This document shows, piece by piece, positions 1 through 5,953 of a DNA stretch of 8,152 bases (positions within the stretch are counted from its first letter, which is position 1; each line of letters opens with the position of its first letter). Made by a program: the position numbers and the translations under genes. Origin of the DNA: Clostridiales bacterium (GTDB taxonomy: Bacteria; Bacillota; Clostridia; Caldicoprobacterales; UBA3941); contig JAAYKZ010000439.1 in assembly GCA_012522165.1 (NCBI GenBank), positions 1-8,152 of the forward strand, written 5' to 3'. The notes beneath the pieces are model-generated. The model saw only the letters and a list, made by a program, of their open reading frames with translations. It ran no database searches and had not been told where the DNA came from.

Positions 1-679
1 CTTCAATACCCTCCACCATTTTATCAAACTGAAAGCTCCTTGCTTCAGCAAGGCTGGAAAAAATGAAGCCAGTCTTTATTTCTCCCTTTTCCTCCCATTC
101 AACTTGATACCATGAATCGCTACTCCACTTTTCTAGATAATCTCCTTAAACTTCAGCAACTAAGGATATTCTTTCCATAGCACCTATATTACCTATTATT
201 TCCCCTTCTACTGTTGGTAATTTACGTATATTGGCGTTCTTTAAAACTAATAGATAATCATAGCTTATTAAATATTTATCATATTTAAGCTCTACAGCTA
301 TATTCTCTGGTATTTGGGTATTGAAAACCTGTATCAGCTCAAGCCCTTGTCCTAATTCCTCTTGGCTTGTAGTTTCTTCTGTCTCATCTGCATCATTTGT
401 CTCATCTATTTCTTCTGCTTCATCTGCATCCTGATTTTCCTCTAACTCTGTATCATTGCTTGTCTCTATATTTGATTCTTCATCTATATCATCTTCTTGG
501 GCTTGCTTATCTTGCTTATCTTCTGCTGTTTCTTCTATTTCTTGTTCTTCATGAATTTCCTGGTTTTGTTCTGTTGTATTTCCTTCATTATAAAATTGCT
601 TCTTATCGATAGGCAAAGCCAAGCAAGCTACCAAATTAAGTATCAGTACAATTACTAGTAATAACTTCAATAATTTCAT
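1..679 (-). pseudogene. Lipoprotein with acidic spacer and bacterial SH3 domain, interrupted by an in-frame TAA; runs off the window
   Basis: The gene starts at the ATG at 679 behind an AAGGGGG ribosome binding site and reads 177 codons to a TAA at 148-146. Residues 1-18 are a hydrophobic signal peptide ending in the lipobox LVAC (Cys19), so the product should be anchored to the outer face of the membrane. Residues about 36-110 are a low-complexity Glu/Asp/Thr/Gln spacer. Residues about 141-177 begin a bacterial SH3 domain (LVLKNANIRKLP, then EIIGNIG). The same frame continues after the TAA without another stop for 48 codons to the window edge. It encodes the missing second half of an SH3 fold, including SDSWYQVEW and KTGFIFSSLAEA. 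This points to a single nonsense change, possibly CAA to TAA, or a sequencing error. The ligand is unknown; SH3b domains usually bind cell-wall material. The true C-terminus lies outside the window. Confidence 0.75.
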
Positions 680-940
680 ATGCTGTCCCCCTTTTTATAT
701 AGATACACTATTAATACCCTATCCACACGTTAAAAAGGTTACATATATCTAACATATCCGCAAATTTTTTGAAACAAATCATTACAAGCTGTGAAATATA
801 ACTGTTATGTTGCTTAATAATCTATATATTACAATAGATGTAAGGATGTGCTTGTATGGATAAGATATAACAGGCCCTAATGAGGGGAAATATTAATAAA
901 TGGCAAATGTTGCTTAATAGCATGTGTATTATCATTACAT
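680..940. other. Non-coding region between the lipoprotein gene and the sugar operon
   Basis: This AT-rich stretch lies upstream of the lipoprotein gene and downstream of the sugar operon, both on the minus strand, so it should carry the lipoprotein promoter. I found the AAGGGGG ribosome binding site at about 687-693 but no convincing -35/-10 pair. It also contains a 13-bp direct repeat, listed separately. No ORF of useful length, tRNA-like fold or riboswitch was recognised. Confidence 0.5.
807..919. repeat. Direct repeat ATGTTGCTTAATA, two copies exactly 100 bp apart
   Basis: ATGTTGCTTAATA occurs at 807-819 and again at 907-919. Similarity continues weakly for about 12 bases further (both copies end in TATTA) but not upstream of the repeat, so this is not a simple 100-bp duplication. 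Two spaced binding sites for a regulator of the lipoprotein gene are possible. Chance in AT-rich DNA is also possible. Confidence 0.45.
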
Positions 941-969
941 AAAAAAGGAAGACGATAATCAATATCGTC
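941..969 (-). terminator. Intrinsic terminator of the dehydrogenase/isomerase operon
   Basis: On the minus strand a 7-bp stem, GACGATA paired with TATCGTC (969-963 with 957-951) around a 5-nt loop, is followed by TTCCTTTTTT (950-941). It lies 27 bp after the isomerase stop codon, where a terminator is expected. The stem is short and not GC-rich, so termination may be partial. Confidence 0.65.
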
Positions 970-996
970 AACCCTAATTAAGCAGTATTTAATTGA

Positions 997-1962
997 TTAT
1001 GCCCACCACATCCCTCCTTCTTCTTCAAACATCATTACTTCCTTAAGGAAGGATATGGCCTTTTGTAATCCTTCTGTAGGTGTCATTAAACTATCTTCGT
1101 GCTCAATGCTAAGTACATAATCATATCCCACCATTCTCAAGGTACTTACTATATCCTTCCATAGCTGATAATCGTTGCCATAGCCTACAGTACGGAAAAC
1201 CCAAGATCTGTTAAGCTCATCACTATAGTGTTTGGTATCTAGTACACCATTTACTGCAGTATTCATTGCATCAATCTTGGTATCCTTAGCATGGAAGTGA
1301 TAGATAGCACCTCTTAATTCACGAATAGCAGCTACTGGATCAATTCCCTGCCAAAACAAATGGCTGGGATCAAAGTTTGCACCTATAACATCCCCTACAG
1401 CTGATCTTAGTTTTAATAGGGTCTCCGGATTGTATACTGCAAATCCAGGATGCATTTCAAGGCATATCATGTCTACTCCATGCTCCTTTGCAAAAGCTGA
1501 TGCCTTTTCCCAGTAAGGAATTAAAACGTCATTCCACTGATATTCTAAAATTTTTAGAAAATCATCTGGCCACGGGCAAGTCACCCAGTTAGGATACATG
1601 GAATTTGGAGAATCCCCGGGGCAGCCTGAAAAAGTATTAACTCTAGTTACTCCTAATTTTTCTCCCAATCGGACTGTTTTTTCAAAATCTTGATGAAAAC
1701 TATCTGCAATCTCCTTTTGAGGATGGACAGGATTTCCATGACAGCTAAGAGAACTGATTTCTAAGTTATATTTTTCAAGTAGATCCTTTAACTCTTGAAT
1801 TTTGCTATCATTATTCAGTAGTTCATCAGGATTTGCATGGGCCCTGCCTGGGAACCCCCCTGTACCTAATTCTACTGCCTGAACACCTGACTTGCTAAGA
1901 TACTTGAATGTCTCTTCAACGCTCTTGTTTCCAAATAAAACCGTCATCACACCTAGTTTCAT
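997..1962 (-). CDS. Sugar phosphate isomerase/epimerase family protein (xylose isomerase-like TIM barrel)
   Basis: This 321-residue protein has the length and order of the AP-endonuclease-2/IolE-like TIM-barrel family. These cytoplasmic, usually metal-dependent enzymes isomerise or epimerise sugars and keto-polyols. Candidate metal ligands fall at the expected strand ends: Glu169 in CLEMHP, Asp198 in NFDPSH, His224 in FHAKD and Glu287 in SIEHED. His75 in SCHGNPVHP is a likely substrate-side residue. The start is fixed by AAGGAGG at 1970-1976, about 7 nt before ATG. It lies 38 bp after the dehydrogenase gene on the same strand, followed by a terminator, so it is the last gene of a two-gene operon. 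The pairing suggests that the dehydrogenase makes a keto-sugar or keto-glycoside that this enzyme rearranges or cleaves. The exact substrate cannot be read from the sequence, and inosose or 3-keto-sugar chemistry are both possible. The C-terminal MMFEEEGGMWWA tail is unusual in composition but not evidently disruptive. Confidence 0.88.
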   Translation of the reverse strand: MKLGVMTVLFGNKSVEETFKYLSKSGVQAVELGTGGFPGRAHANPDELLNNDSKIQELKDLLEKYNLEISSLSCHGNPVHPQKEIADSFHQDFEKTVRLGEKLGVTRVNTFSGCPGDSPNSMYPNWVTCPWPDDFLKILEYQWNDVLIPYWEKASAFAKEHGVDMICLEMHPGFAVYNPETLLKLRSAVGDVIGANFDPSHLFWQGIDPVAAIRELRGAIYHFHAKDTKIDAMNTAVNGVLDTKHYSDELNRSWVFRTVGYGNDYQLWKDIVSTLRMVGYDYVLSIEHEDSLMTPTEGLQKAISFLKEVMMFEEEGGMWWA

Positions 1963-2000
1963 GGCTTATCCTCCTTATATATTTATATTGAAATCCCCAA

Positions 2001-3098
2001 TTATTCAAATATGACTGGTTTACCTGTTTTTGCAGACTCATAAATTGCTTCTAAGATCTCAGTTACTACTAATGCCTGATCTGGCAATACAACAGGATCA
2101 GTATCCTTAAGGATTGCGTCGATCCAAGCTTTTGCTTCTTTGTATCCTGGATCATCAGAATGGCCTTCATAGAAATCAACTCCATCAGAACCGATTTCTA
2201 ACTTCTTAACATACATCTTATTAAATTCAACTCCATTTATTCGAAGACCATCTTTCATATCCGCTCCAGCTTTTGTTCCGCATAAAGTAGTTTGAGCCTC
2301 GCCCACGTCTAGAGTATTGAGAGCCCAACTGGATTCAAGGATTATAGTGGCGCCATTTTCCATAACAATAAATCCAAAAGCTGAATCCTCTACGGTAAAC
2401 TTCTCAGGATCCCAGTCTCCCCATGCATTGGCGGTATTACGCTGATCTGCTAGTTTACGATAGGAGGTTCCTAGAACTGTTTTAGGCTTATAGTTATCAA
2501 GCATCCAGAGAGTCAAATCCAGAGCATGGGTTCCAATATCAATGAGAGGTCCTCCACCTTGTTCTTCTTCGTTTAAAAATACTCCCCAGGTGGGGACAGC
2601 ACGCCTTCGAATAGCGTGTGCTTTAGCAAAATAGATATCTCCAAGATCTCCTCTGCGACAAGCAGCATATAGATATTCAGAATCAGGTCGGAATCTATTC
2701 TGATAACCAATGGTTAGTTTTTTACCAGTGCGCTTTGCAGCTTCAACCATTCTTCTAGCATCTGCAGCAGTCTTAGCCATAGGTTTTTCACACATAACAT
2801 GTTTGCCAGATTCGAGGGCATCAACGGTGATATCAGCATGGGACTTATTAGGAGTACATACGTGCACTACATCAATACTTTCATCTTTTAAAAGTTCTTT
2901 GTAGTCAGTATAAACCTTTGCATCAGGGGTACCATACTCTTTTGCAGCTTTTTCCGCTCTTTCCCTGATTATGTCGCAAAAGGCAACCATTTCTACAGCC
3001 TGGATTTTAGATAGGCTTGGCATATGCTTGCCATTTGCAATTCCTCCACAACCAATAATAGCTACCCTTAATTTATGATCCTTCCTTTGTCCAGTCAT
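2001..3098 (-). CDS. Gfo/Idh/MocA family NAD(P)-dependent oxidoreductase
   Basis: This 365-residue cytoplasmic dehydrogenase acts on a sugar, polyol or glycoside hydroxyl. The N-terminal Rossmann fold has the dinucleotide motif GCGGIA (16-21) and Asp42 at the end of strand 2, which favours NAD over NADP. Next come CTPNKSH (81-87) and the family motif EKP with Lys105. The C-terminal substrate domain contains GGGPLIDIGTHALD, in which Asp187 and His191 match the catalytic Asp-x-x-x-His pattern. Length is normal and nothing is missing. The start is set by AGGAGGAA at 3104-3111, 5 nt before ATG. It is the first gene of the minus-strand operon, with the isomerase 38 bp downstream and a regulatory palindrome upstream. 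Substrate is unknown: related enzymes oxidise myo-inositol, glucose, 1,5-anhydro sugars or the C3 hydroxyl of glycosides. The gene faces away from the polyamine genes, so shared function with them is not implied. Confidence 0.93.
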   Translation of the reverse strand: MTGQRKDHKLRVAIIGCGGIANGKHMPSLSKIQAVEMVAFCDIIRERAEKAAKEYGTPDAKVYTDYKELLKDESIDVVHVCTPNKSHADITVDALESGKHVMCEKPMAKTAADARRMVEAAKRTGKKLTIGYQNRFRPDSEYLYAACRRGDLGDIYFAKAHAIRRRAVPTWGVFLNEEEQGGGPLIDIGTHALDLTLWMLDNYKPKTVLGTSYRKLADQRNTANAWGDWDPEKFTVEDSAFGFIVMENGATIILESSWALNTLDVGEAQTTLCGTKAGADMKDGLRINGVEFNKMYVKKLEIGSDGVDFYEGHSDDPGYKEAKAWIDAILKDTDPVVLPDQALVVTEILEAIYESAKTGKPVIFE

Positions 3099-3223
3099 CT
3101 TTATTCCTCCTATATATTTGTTTTATTGTAATTTCCATGGAGCTGGTTCCAAATCTCATAAATGCAGTGGTATATATGGGGTTTAGACTACGTAATTGAA
3201 TTGTACCAATTTCATAGCCAATT

Positions 3224-3241
3224 TATGTAATGGATTACATA
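3224..3241. promoter_or_regulatory. 18-bp palindrome TATGTAATGGATTACATA, probable operator (cre-like)
   Basis: The arms TATGTAAT and ATTACATA are perfect 8-bp inverted repeats around a central GG. It lies 126 bp upstream of the dehydrogenase start, in the leader or promoter region of the sugar operon. Against the CcpA cre consensus WTGNAANCGNWNNCW it fits every position but one in either orientation: the central CG is GG (CC on the other strand). A LacI-family regulator or an imperfect CcpA site is therefore the best guess. The regulator is not encoded in this window unless it is the XRE protein. Confidence 0.6.
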
Positions 3242-3245
3242 GTTT

Positions 3246-3274
3246 ATTTTATATTATCTGTTATATAAGCTCAA
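3246..3274 (-). promoter_or_regulatory. Candidate promoter of the dehydrogenase/isomerase operon
   Basis: On the minus strand TTGAGC (3274-3269), a 17-bp spacer and TAAAAT (3251-3246) form a sigma-A-type pair with 4/6 and 5/6 consensus matches. The palindrome at 3224-3241 would lie at the start of the transcript, a good place for repression. A second possibility is the extended -10 TGGTACAAT at 3208-3200, which lacks a well-spaced -35. Confidence 0.35.
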
Positions 3275-3340
3275 TCTTATTTGGACAAATATATGATTAT
3301 TTTTGTAAATATATTTTTCTAAAAAAATCTCTATTTGTTA

Positions 3341-3369
3341 TTGACATTTATATATTATTATGTTAAAAA
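3341..3369 (+). promoter_or_regulatory. Candidate promoter of the XRE-cupin regulator gene
   Basis: A perfect -35 box TTGACA (3341-3346) is followed after 17 bp by TAAAAA (3364-3369), preceded by TG one base upstream (3361-3362) as in extended -10 promoters. The perfect TATAAT at 3370-3375 is an alternative -10 but would pair only with a poor -35 (TTTATA, 3347-3352). Either choice puts the transcript start just before or inside the GTTTA/TAAAC repeats. Confidence 0.6.
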
Positions 3370-3384
3370 TATAATGTCGTTTTT

Positions 3385-3415
3385 GTTTAGCAACTGTAAA
3401 CAAAAAGTTTAGTTG
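3385..3415. promoter_or_regulatory. Alternating GTTTA / TAAAC / GTTTA half-sites, candidate autoregulatory operator
   Basis: GTTTA at 3385-3389, TAAAC at 3397-3401 and GTTTA at 3407-3411 form two overlapping inverted repeats. The outer copies start 22 bp apart, about two helical turns. The right-hand pair extends: CAACT, a 2-nt bulge and AAAC (3391-3401) pair with GTTTAGTTG (3407-3415) around five A residues. The site sits just downstream of the regulator promoter, where repressor binding would block initiation. It could instead act as an mRNA hairpin ahead of the ribosome binding site at 3431. Confidence 0.4.
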
Positions 3416-3430
3416 TTCAAAACCAAGCTT

Positions 3431-3437
3431 AAAGGAG
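3431..3437 (+). promoter_or_regulatory. Ribosome binding site that fixes the regulator start at 3446
   Basis: AAAGGAG lies 8 nt before the ATG at 3446. The frame is open further upstream to a TTG at 3413, but that codon has no ribosome binding site and lies inside the inverted repeat. The ATG also matches where the HTH domain of XRE regulators normally begins. Confidence 0.8.
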
Positions 3438-3445
3438 TATTAGCT

Positions 3446-3985
3446 ATGAACATCGGAGAAAAAATCAAACACCTTAGGGTAAAAAATGGGCTTACTCAGC
3501 AGGAATTGGCCAATCGTTGCGAACTTTCCAAGGGCTTTATTTCTCAGGTAGAACGGGATTTAACCTCTCCTTCCATAGCTACACTCATGGATATTTTAGA
3601 GTGTTTAGGCACCAACTTAAAAGATTTTTTTAATGATAAAGATGACGAAAAAATCATCTTTCACAAAGATGACATCTTTATCCAAGAGGATAAGGATTTA
3701 GGGCATACTATTAAATGGATTGTCCCTAACTCTCAAAAAAATAGTATGGAGCCTATATTGATTGAAATACAGTCAGGCGGTGCTTCTGAACCTGATGATC
3801 CTCATGACGGTGAAGAATTTGGATATGTAATGTCAGGCACTATTTTTTTGCATTTAGGGAACCAGAAGTTTAAAGTGAAGAAAGGTGAGAGTTTTTACTT
3901 TAAACCTTCGTTGGTTCATTTTATTTCCAACGAATCCAAATACACAGCCAAAGTGCTTTGGGTATCATCACCGCCTAGTTTTTAA
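3446..3985 (+). CDS. XRE-family transcriptional regulator with C-terminal cupin domain, likely regulator of polyamine uptake
   Basis: This 179-residue cytoplasmic DNA-binding protein has two domains. Residues about 7-61 are an HTH_3 domain (LRVKNGLTQQELANRCELS, then KGFISQVERDLTSPSIATL). Residues about 105-172 are a cupin_2 domain, with motif 1 around His120, Glu123/Glu124 and Gly131 and motif 2 around Gly147, Pro154, His158 and Asn162. This layout is that of PuuR, the E. coli putrescine-responsive repressor, and of regulators beside potABCD in Firmicutes. The cupin pocket is the presumed effector site. potA starts 97 bp downstream on the same strand, with a promoter right after this gene's stop and no terminator between, so pot genes may be transcribed both from their own promoter and by read-through. 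A role as polyamine-sensing repressor of potABCD and of itself is inferred from context. Its effector is not proven by sequence. Confidence 0.9.
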   Translation: MNIGEKIKHLRVKNGLTQQELANRCELSKGFISQVERDLTSPSIATLMDILECLGTNLKDFFNDKDDEKIIFHKDDIFIQEDKDLGHTIKWIVPNSQKNSMEPILIEIQSGGASEPDDPHDGEEFGYVMSGTIFLHLGNQKFKVKKGESFYFKPSLVHFISNESKYTAKVLWVSSPPSF

Positions 3986-3987
3986 CT

Positions 3988-4016
3988 TTGTCATTAATTA
4001 TTTCATTATATATAAG
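3988..4016 (+). promoter_or_regulatory. potA: Promoter of the potABCD operon
   Basis: TTGTCA (3988-3993, 5/6 match), an exact 17-bp spacer and TATAAG (4011-4016, 5/6 match) form a good sigma-A promoter. It begins only 2 nt after the regulator stop codon. The transcript would start near 4023, giving a leader of about 60 nt before potA. Confidence 0.65.
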
Positions 4017-4034
4017 TGATAAATAAGGCTCTAA

Positions 4035-4051
4035 AGTAAAAGTATATTACT
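4035..4051. promoter_or_regulatory. Inverted repeat AGTAAAAGTATATTACT in the potA leader
   Basis: The 5-bp arms AGTAA and TTACT flank 7 bases, about 15-30 bp downstream of the predicted transcript start. The location suits an operator for the XRE-cupin regulator. The motif does not clearly match the repeats ahead of the regulator gene, so the assignment is weak. Confidence 0.25.
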
Positions 4052-4082
4052 GGAGACTATTAATATCAGGGGGTATGATAAA

Positions 4083-5126
4083 ATGACTAATCAAGAAATC
4101 ATCAGACTAGTGGATGTCTCAAAAACATTCGATGACACTCCCGTGTTAAATAATATAAACCTATATATTAGACGTAATGAATTTGTTACTTTACTTGGAC
4201 CTAGCGGGTGTGGAAAAACTACCACCCTTCGGATTATAGGGGGATTTGAAGATCCCACTACGGGTAAAGTCTTATTTGAAGGGCAGGATATTACCGATGT
4301 ACCTCCATATAAAAGAAAAGTTAATACAGTTTTTCAAAAGTATGCTCTCTTTCCCCATATGAACGTAGCGGAAAACATAGCTTTTGGTCTTAACATTAAA
4401 AAGATGGATAAAAAACTTATCAAAGAAAAAGTTGAAAACATGCTAAATCTGGTAAACTTAAAAGGCTTTGAAAACCGTTCCGTTGATTCTTTAAGTGGTG
4501 GACAACAACAAAGAGTAGCCATAGCTAGAGCATTAGTTAATGAGCCAGATGTTCTCCTTCTTGACGAACCTCTGGGAGCCTTAGATTTGAAATTACGTAA
4601 GGGTATGCAAATCGAACTTAAAAACATCCAGAAAAAACTAGGAATAACCTTTATCTATGTAACCCATGATCAGGAAGAAGCTCTAACTATGTCCGATACA
4701 ATTGTGGTTATGAATGAGGGAGTTATTCAGCAAATTGGTACCCCCATTGATATATATAATGAGCCTAAAAACGCCTTTGTTGCAGACTTTATCGGCGAAA
4801 GCAATATTATAGACGGAGTTATGATTGAGGACTATATGGTAGAGTTTGCTAATTACCGTTTCAAATGTCTAGATAGTGGCTTTGATCCCAATGAAAAGGT
4901 AGATGTTGTAGTCCGACCCGAAGACGTTAAGTTAGTGCCTAAAGGTCAAGGTATGATTGAAGGCAGGGTTCTTTCTGTCTTATTTAAGGGCGTCCACTAT
5001 GAAATGTTGGTACAATCTAATGGAATAAAATGGCTAGTTCATAGTACCCTTATGGAACCCGTAGATAGTATAGTGGGAATCAACATTCTTCCTGACGATA
5101 TCCATATTATGAAGAAGGTGAGATAG
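4083..5126 (+). CDS. potA: Spermidine/putrescine ABC transporter ATP-binding protein PotA
   Basis: This 347-residue ATPase powers polyamine import and docks on PotB and PotC at the inner membrane face. All ABC motifs are intact: Walker A GPSGCGKTT (39-47), Q-loop Gln85 in FQKYALFPH, signature LSGGQQQR (137-144), Walker B VLLLDEP (157-163), D-loop GALD and switch His195 in VTHDQEEA. The C-terminal part (about 235-345) is the TOBE regulatory domain of the CUT1/Pot/opine subgroup, with VVVRPEDVKLVPKG. Length is close to the usual range of about 350-380. The start has AGGGGGT at 4068-4074, 8 nt upstream. It is the first of four tightly packed genes, with potB starting 2 nt after its stop. The relatives FbpC and the sulfate and maltose ATPases share these motifs. 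The assignment to polyamines rests on the PotB, PotC and PotD neighbours. Confidence 0.95.
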   Translation: MTNQEIIRLVDVSKTFDDTPVLNNINLYIRRNEFVTLLGPSGCGKTTTLRIIGGFEDPTTGKVLFEGQDITDVPPYKRKVNTVFQKYALFPHMNVAENIAFGLNIKKMDKKLIKEKVENMLNLVNLKGFENRSVDSLSGGQQQRVAIARALVNEPDVLLLDEPLGALDLKLRKGMQIELKNIQKKLGITFIYVTHDQEEALTMSDTIVVMNEGVIQQIGTPIDIYNEPKNAFVADFIGESNIIDGVMIEDYMVEFANYRFKCLDSGFDPNEKVDVVVRPEDVKLVPKGQGMIEGRVLSVLFKGVHYEMLVQSNGIKWLVHSTLMEPVDSIVGINILPDDIHIMKKVR

Positions 5127-5128
5127 CT

Positions 5129-5953
5129 ATGAAGAAGGGTTGGATCGCTTATCCCTATGTAGTATGGCTGATTATGTTTATCTTTGTTCCCCTGCTACTA
5201 ATAGTTTTTTATAGTGTAATAAAGACTACTGATCAGGGGATAGTGTTCACACTAGAGCATTTCCAAAGATTTTTTGAGCCTATATACATTATGGTTTTAT
5301 TAAGATCTTTATATCTGGCTTTAATCAGTACGGTAATCTGTTTGCTTTTAGGCTATCCTTTAGCCATGATTCTTGCCAGTAAAGATTATAGACATAAAAG
5401 AGTATTGTTGCTATTGGTTGTTATTCCCATGTGGATGAACTTTTTGCTCCGTACCTATGCCTGGTTGACCTTGCTGGAAAAAAACGGTGTAATCAATAGT
5501 TTTATCTCTTTTCTAGGGCTGCCCAAGATGGAATTATTGTACAATCAAGGGGCTGTAGTACTGGGTATGGTATATAACTTTCTACCCTTTATGGTTCTGC
5601 CCATCTACTCTGTATTAATCAAAATCGACAAGAGTATTATAGAGGCAGCAGAAGATTTAGGTGCCAATTCCAGGGTAGTTTTTAGAAAGGTTATCTTCCC
5701 TTTAAGTCTACCAGGAGTTGTGTCCGGTATAACTATGGTCTATATGCCAGCGGTCACCACCTTCGTTATATCAAGGCTACTAGGCGGAGGACAATTCACC
5801 CTTATAGGAAACCTTATAGAACAACAATTTCTGTATACAGGAGAATGGGGATTTGGTTCGGCTTTATCCCTTATTATGATGATATTAATATTATTTAGCA
5901 TGGCTATAATGTCTAAATATGAAAAAGAAAATGAGGGAGGGGGATTGTTTTAA
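5129..5953 (+). CDS. potB: Spermidine/putrescine ABC transporter permease PotB
   Basis: This 274-residue integral membrane protein is one of the two permease subunits of the polyamine importer. About six hydrophobic segments are visible, roughly at 11-31, 60-83, 92-112, 142-164, 195-215 and 243-262. The cytoplasmic EAA loop that contacts PotA is at 172-196 (EAAEDLGANSRVVFRKVIF, then PLSLPG). FLLRTYAWLTLLEKNGVIN (105-123) is typical of the PotB/PotH branch and separates it from PotC. A ribosome binding site (AAGGTGAG, 5115-5122) lies within the last codons of potA. The stop TAA overlaps the potC ATG by one base (TAATG), indicating translational coupling. Length is normal and no lesion is seen. 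Confidence 0.94.
   Translation: MKKGWIAYPYVVWLIMFIFVPLLLIVFYSVIKTTDQGIVFTLEHFQRFFEPIYIMVLLRSLYLALISTVICLLLGYPLAMILASKDYRHKRVLLLLVVIPMWMNFLLRTYAWLTLLEKNGVINSFISFLGLPKMELLYNQGAVVLGMVYNFLPFMVLPIYSVLIKIDKSIIEAAEDLGANSRVVFRKVIFPLSLPGVVSGITMVYMPAVTTFVISRLLGGGQFTLIGNLIEQQFLYTGEWGFGSALSLIMMILILFSMAIMSKYEKENEGGGLF

Larger units (their letters stand above)
3099..3445. other. Divergent control region between the sugar operon and the regulator/polyamine genes
   Basis: This non-coding, very AT-rich stretch carries the start signals in both directions. On the minus-strand side are the AGGAGGAA ribosome binding site, a weak promoter candidate and an 18-bp palindrome. On the plus-strand side are a promoter at about 3341-3369, three alternating GTTTA/TAAAC half-sites and the ribosome binding site of the regulator. 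No small ORF with a ribosome binding site and no recognised riboswitch fold was seen. Confidence 0.7.

Noticed and set aside
146..148. Programmed recoding of the UAA codon in the lipoprotein gene
   Set aside because: UAA is not a selenocysteine or pyrrolysine codon and no recoding element was recognised nearby. A nonsense change or sequencing error is simpler.
397..612. Plus-strand open frame opposite the lipoprotein gene
   Set aside because: Its Leu/His-rich product is the mirror of the acidic low-complexity spacer, and no ribosome binding site is seen.
2710..2904. Plus-strand open frame opposite the dehydrogenase gene
   Set aside because: It lies entirely inside a well-supported gene on the other strand and shows no family features.
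3413..3445. Upstream TTG start that would add 11 residues to the XRE-cupin regulator
   Set aside because: It has no ribosome binding site and lies within the inverted repeat. ATG 3446 has AAAGGAG 8 nt upstream and matches the usual HTH start.
4334..4627. Minus-strand open frame inside potA
   Set aside because: It overlaps the conserved ATPase motifs of potA and reads as their complement.
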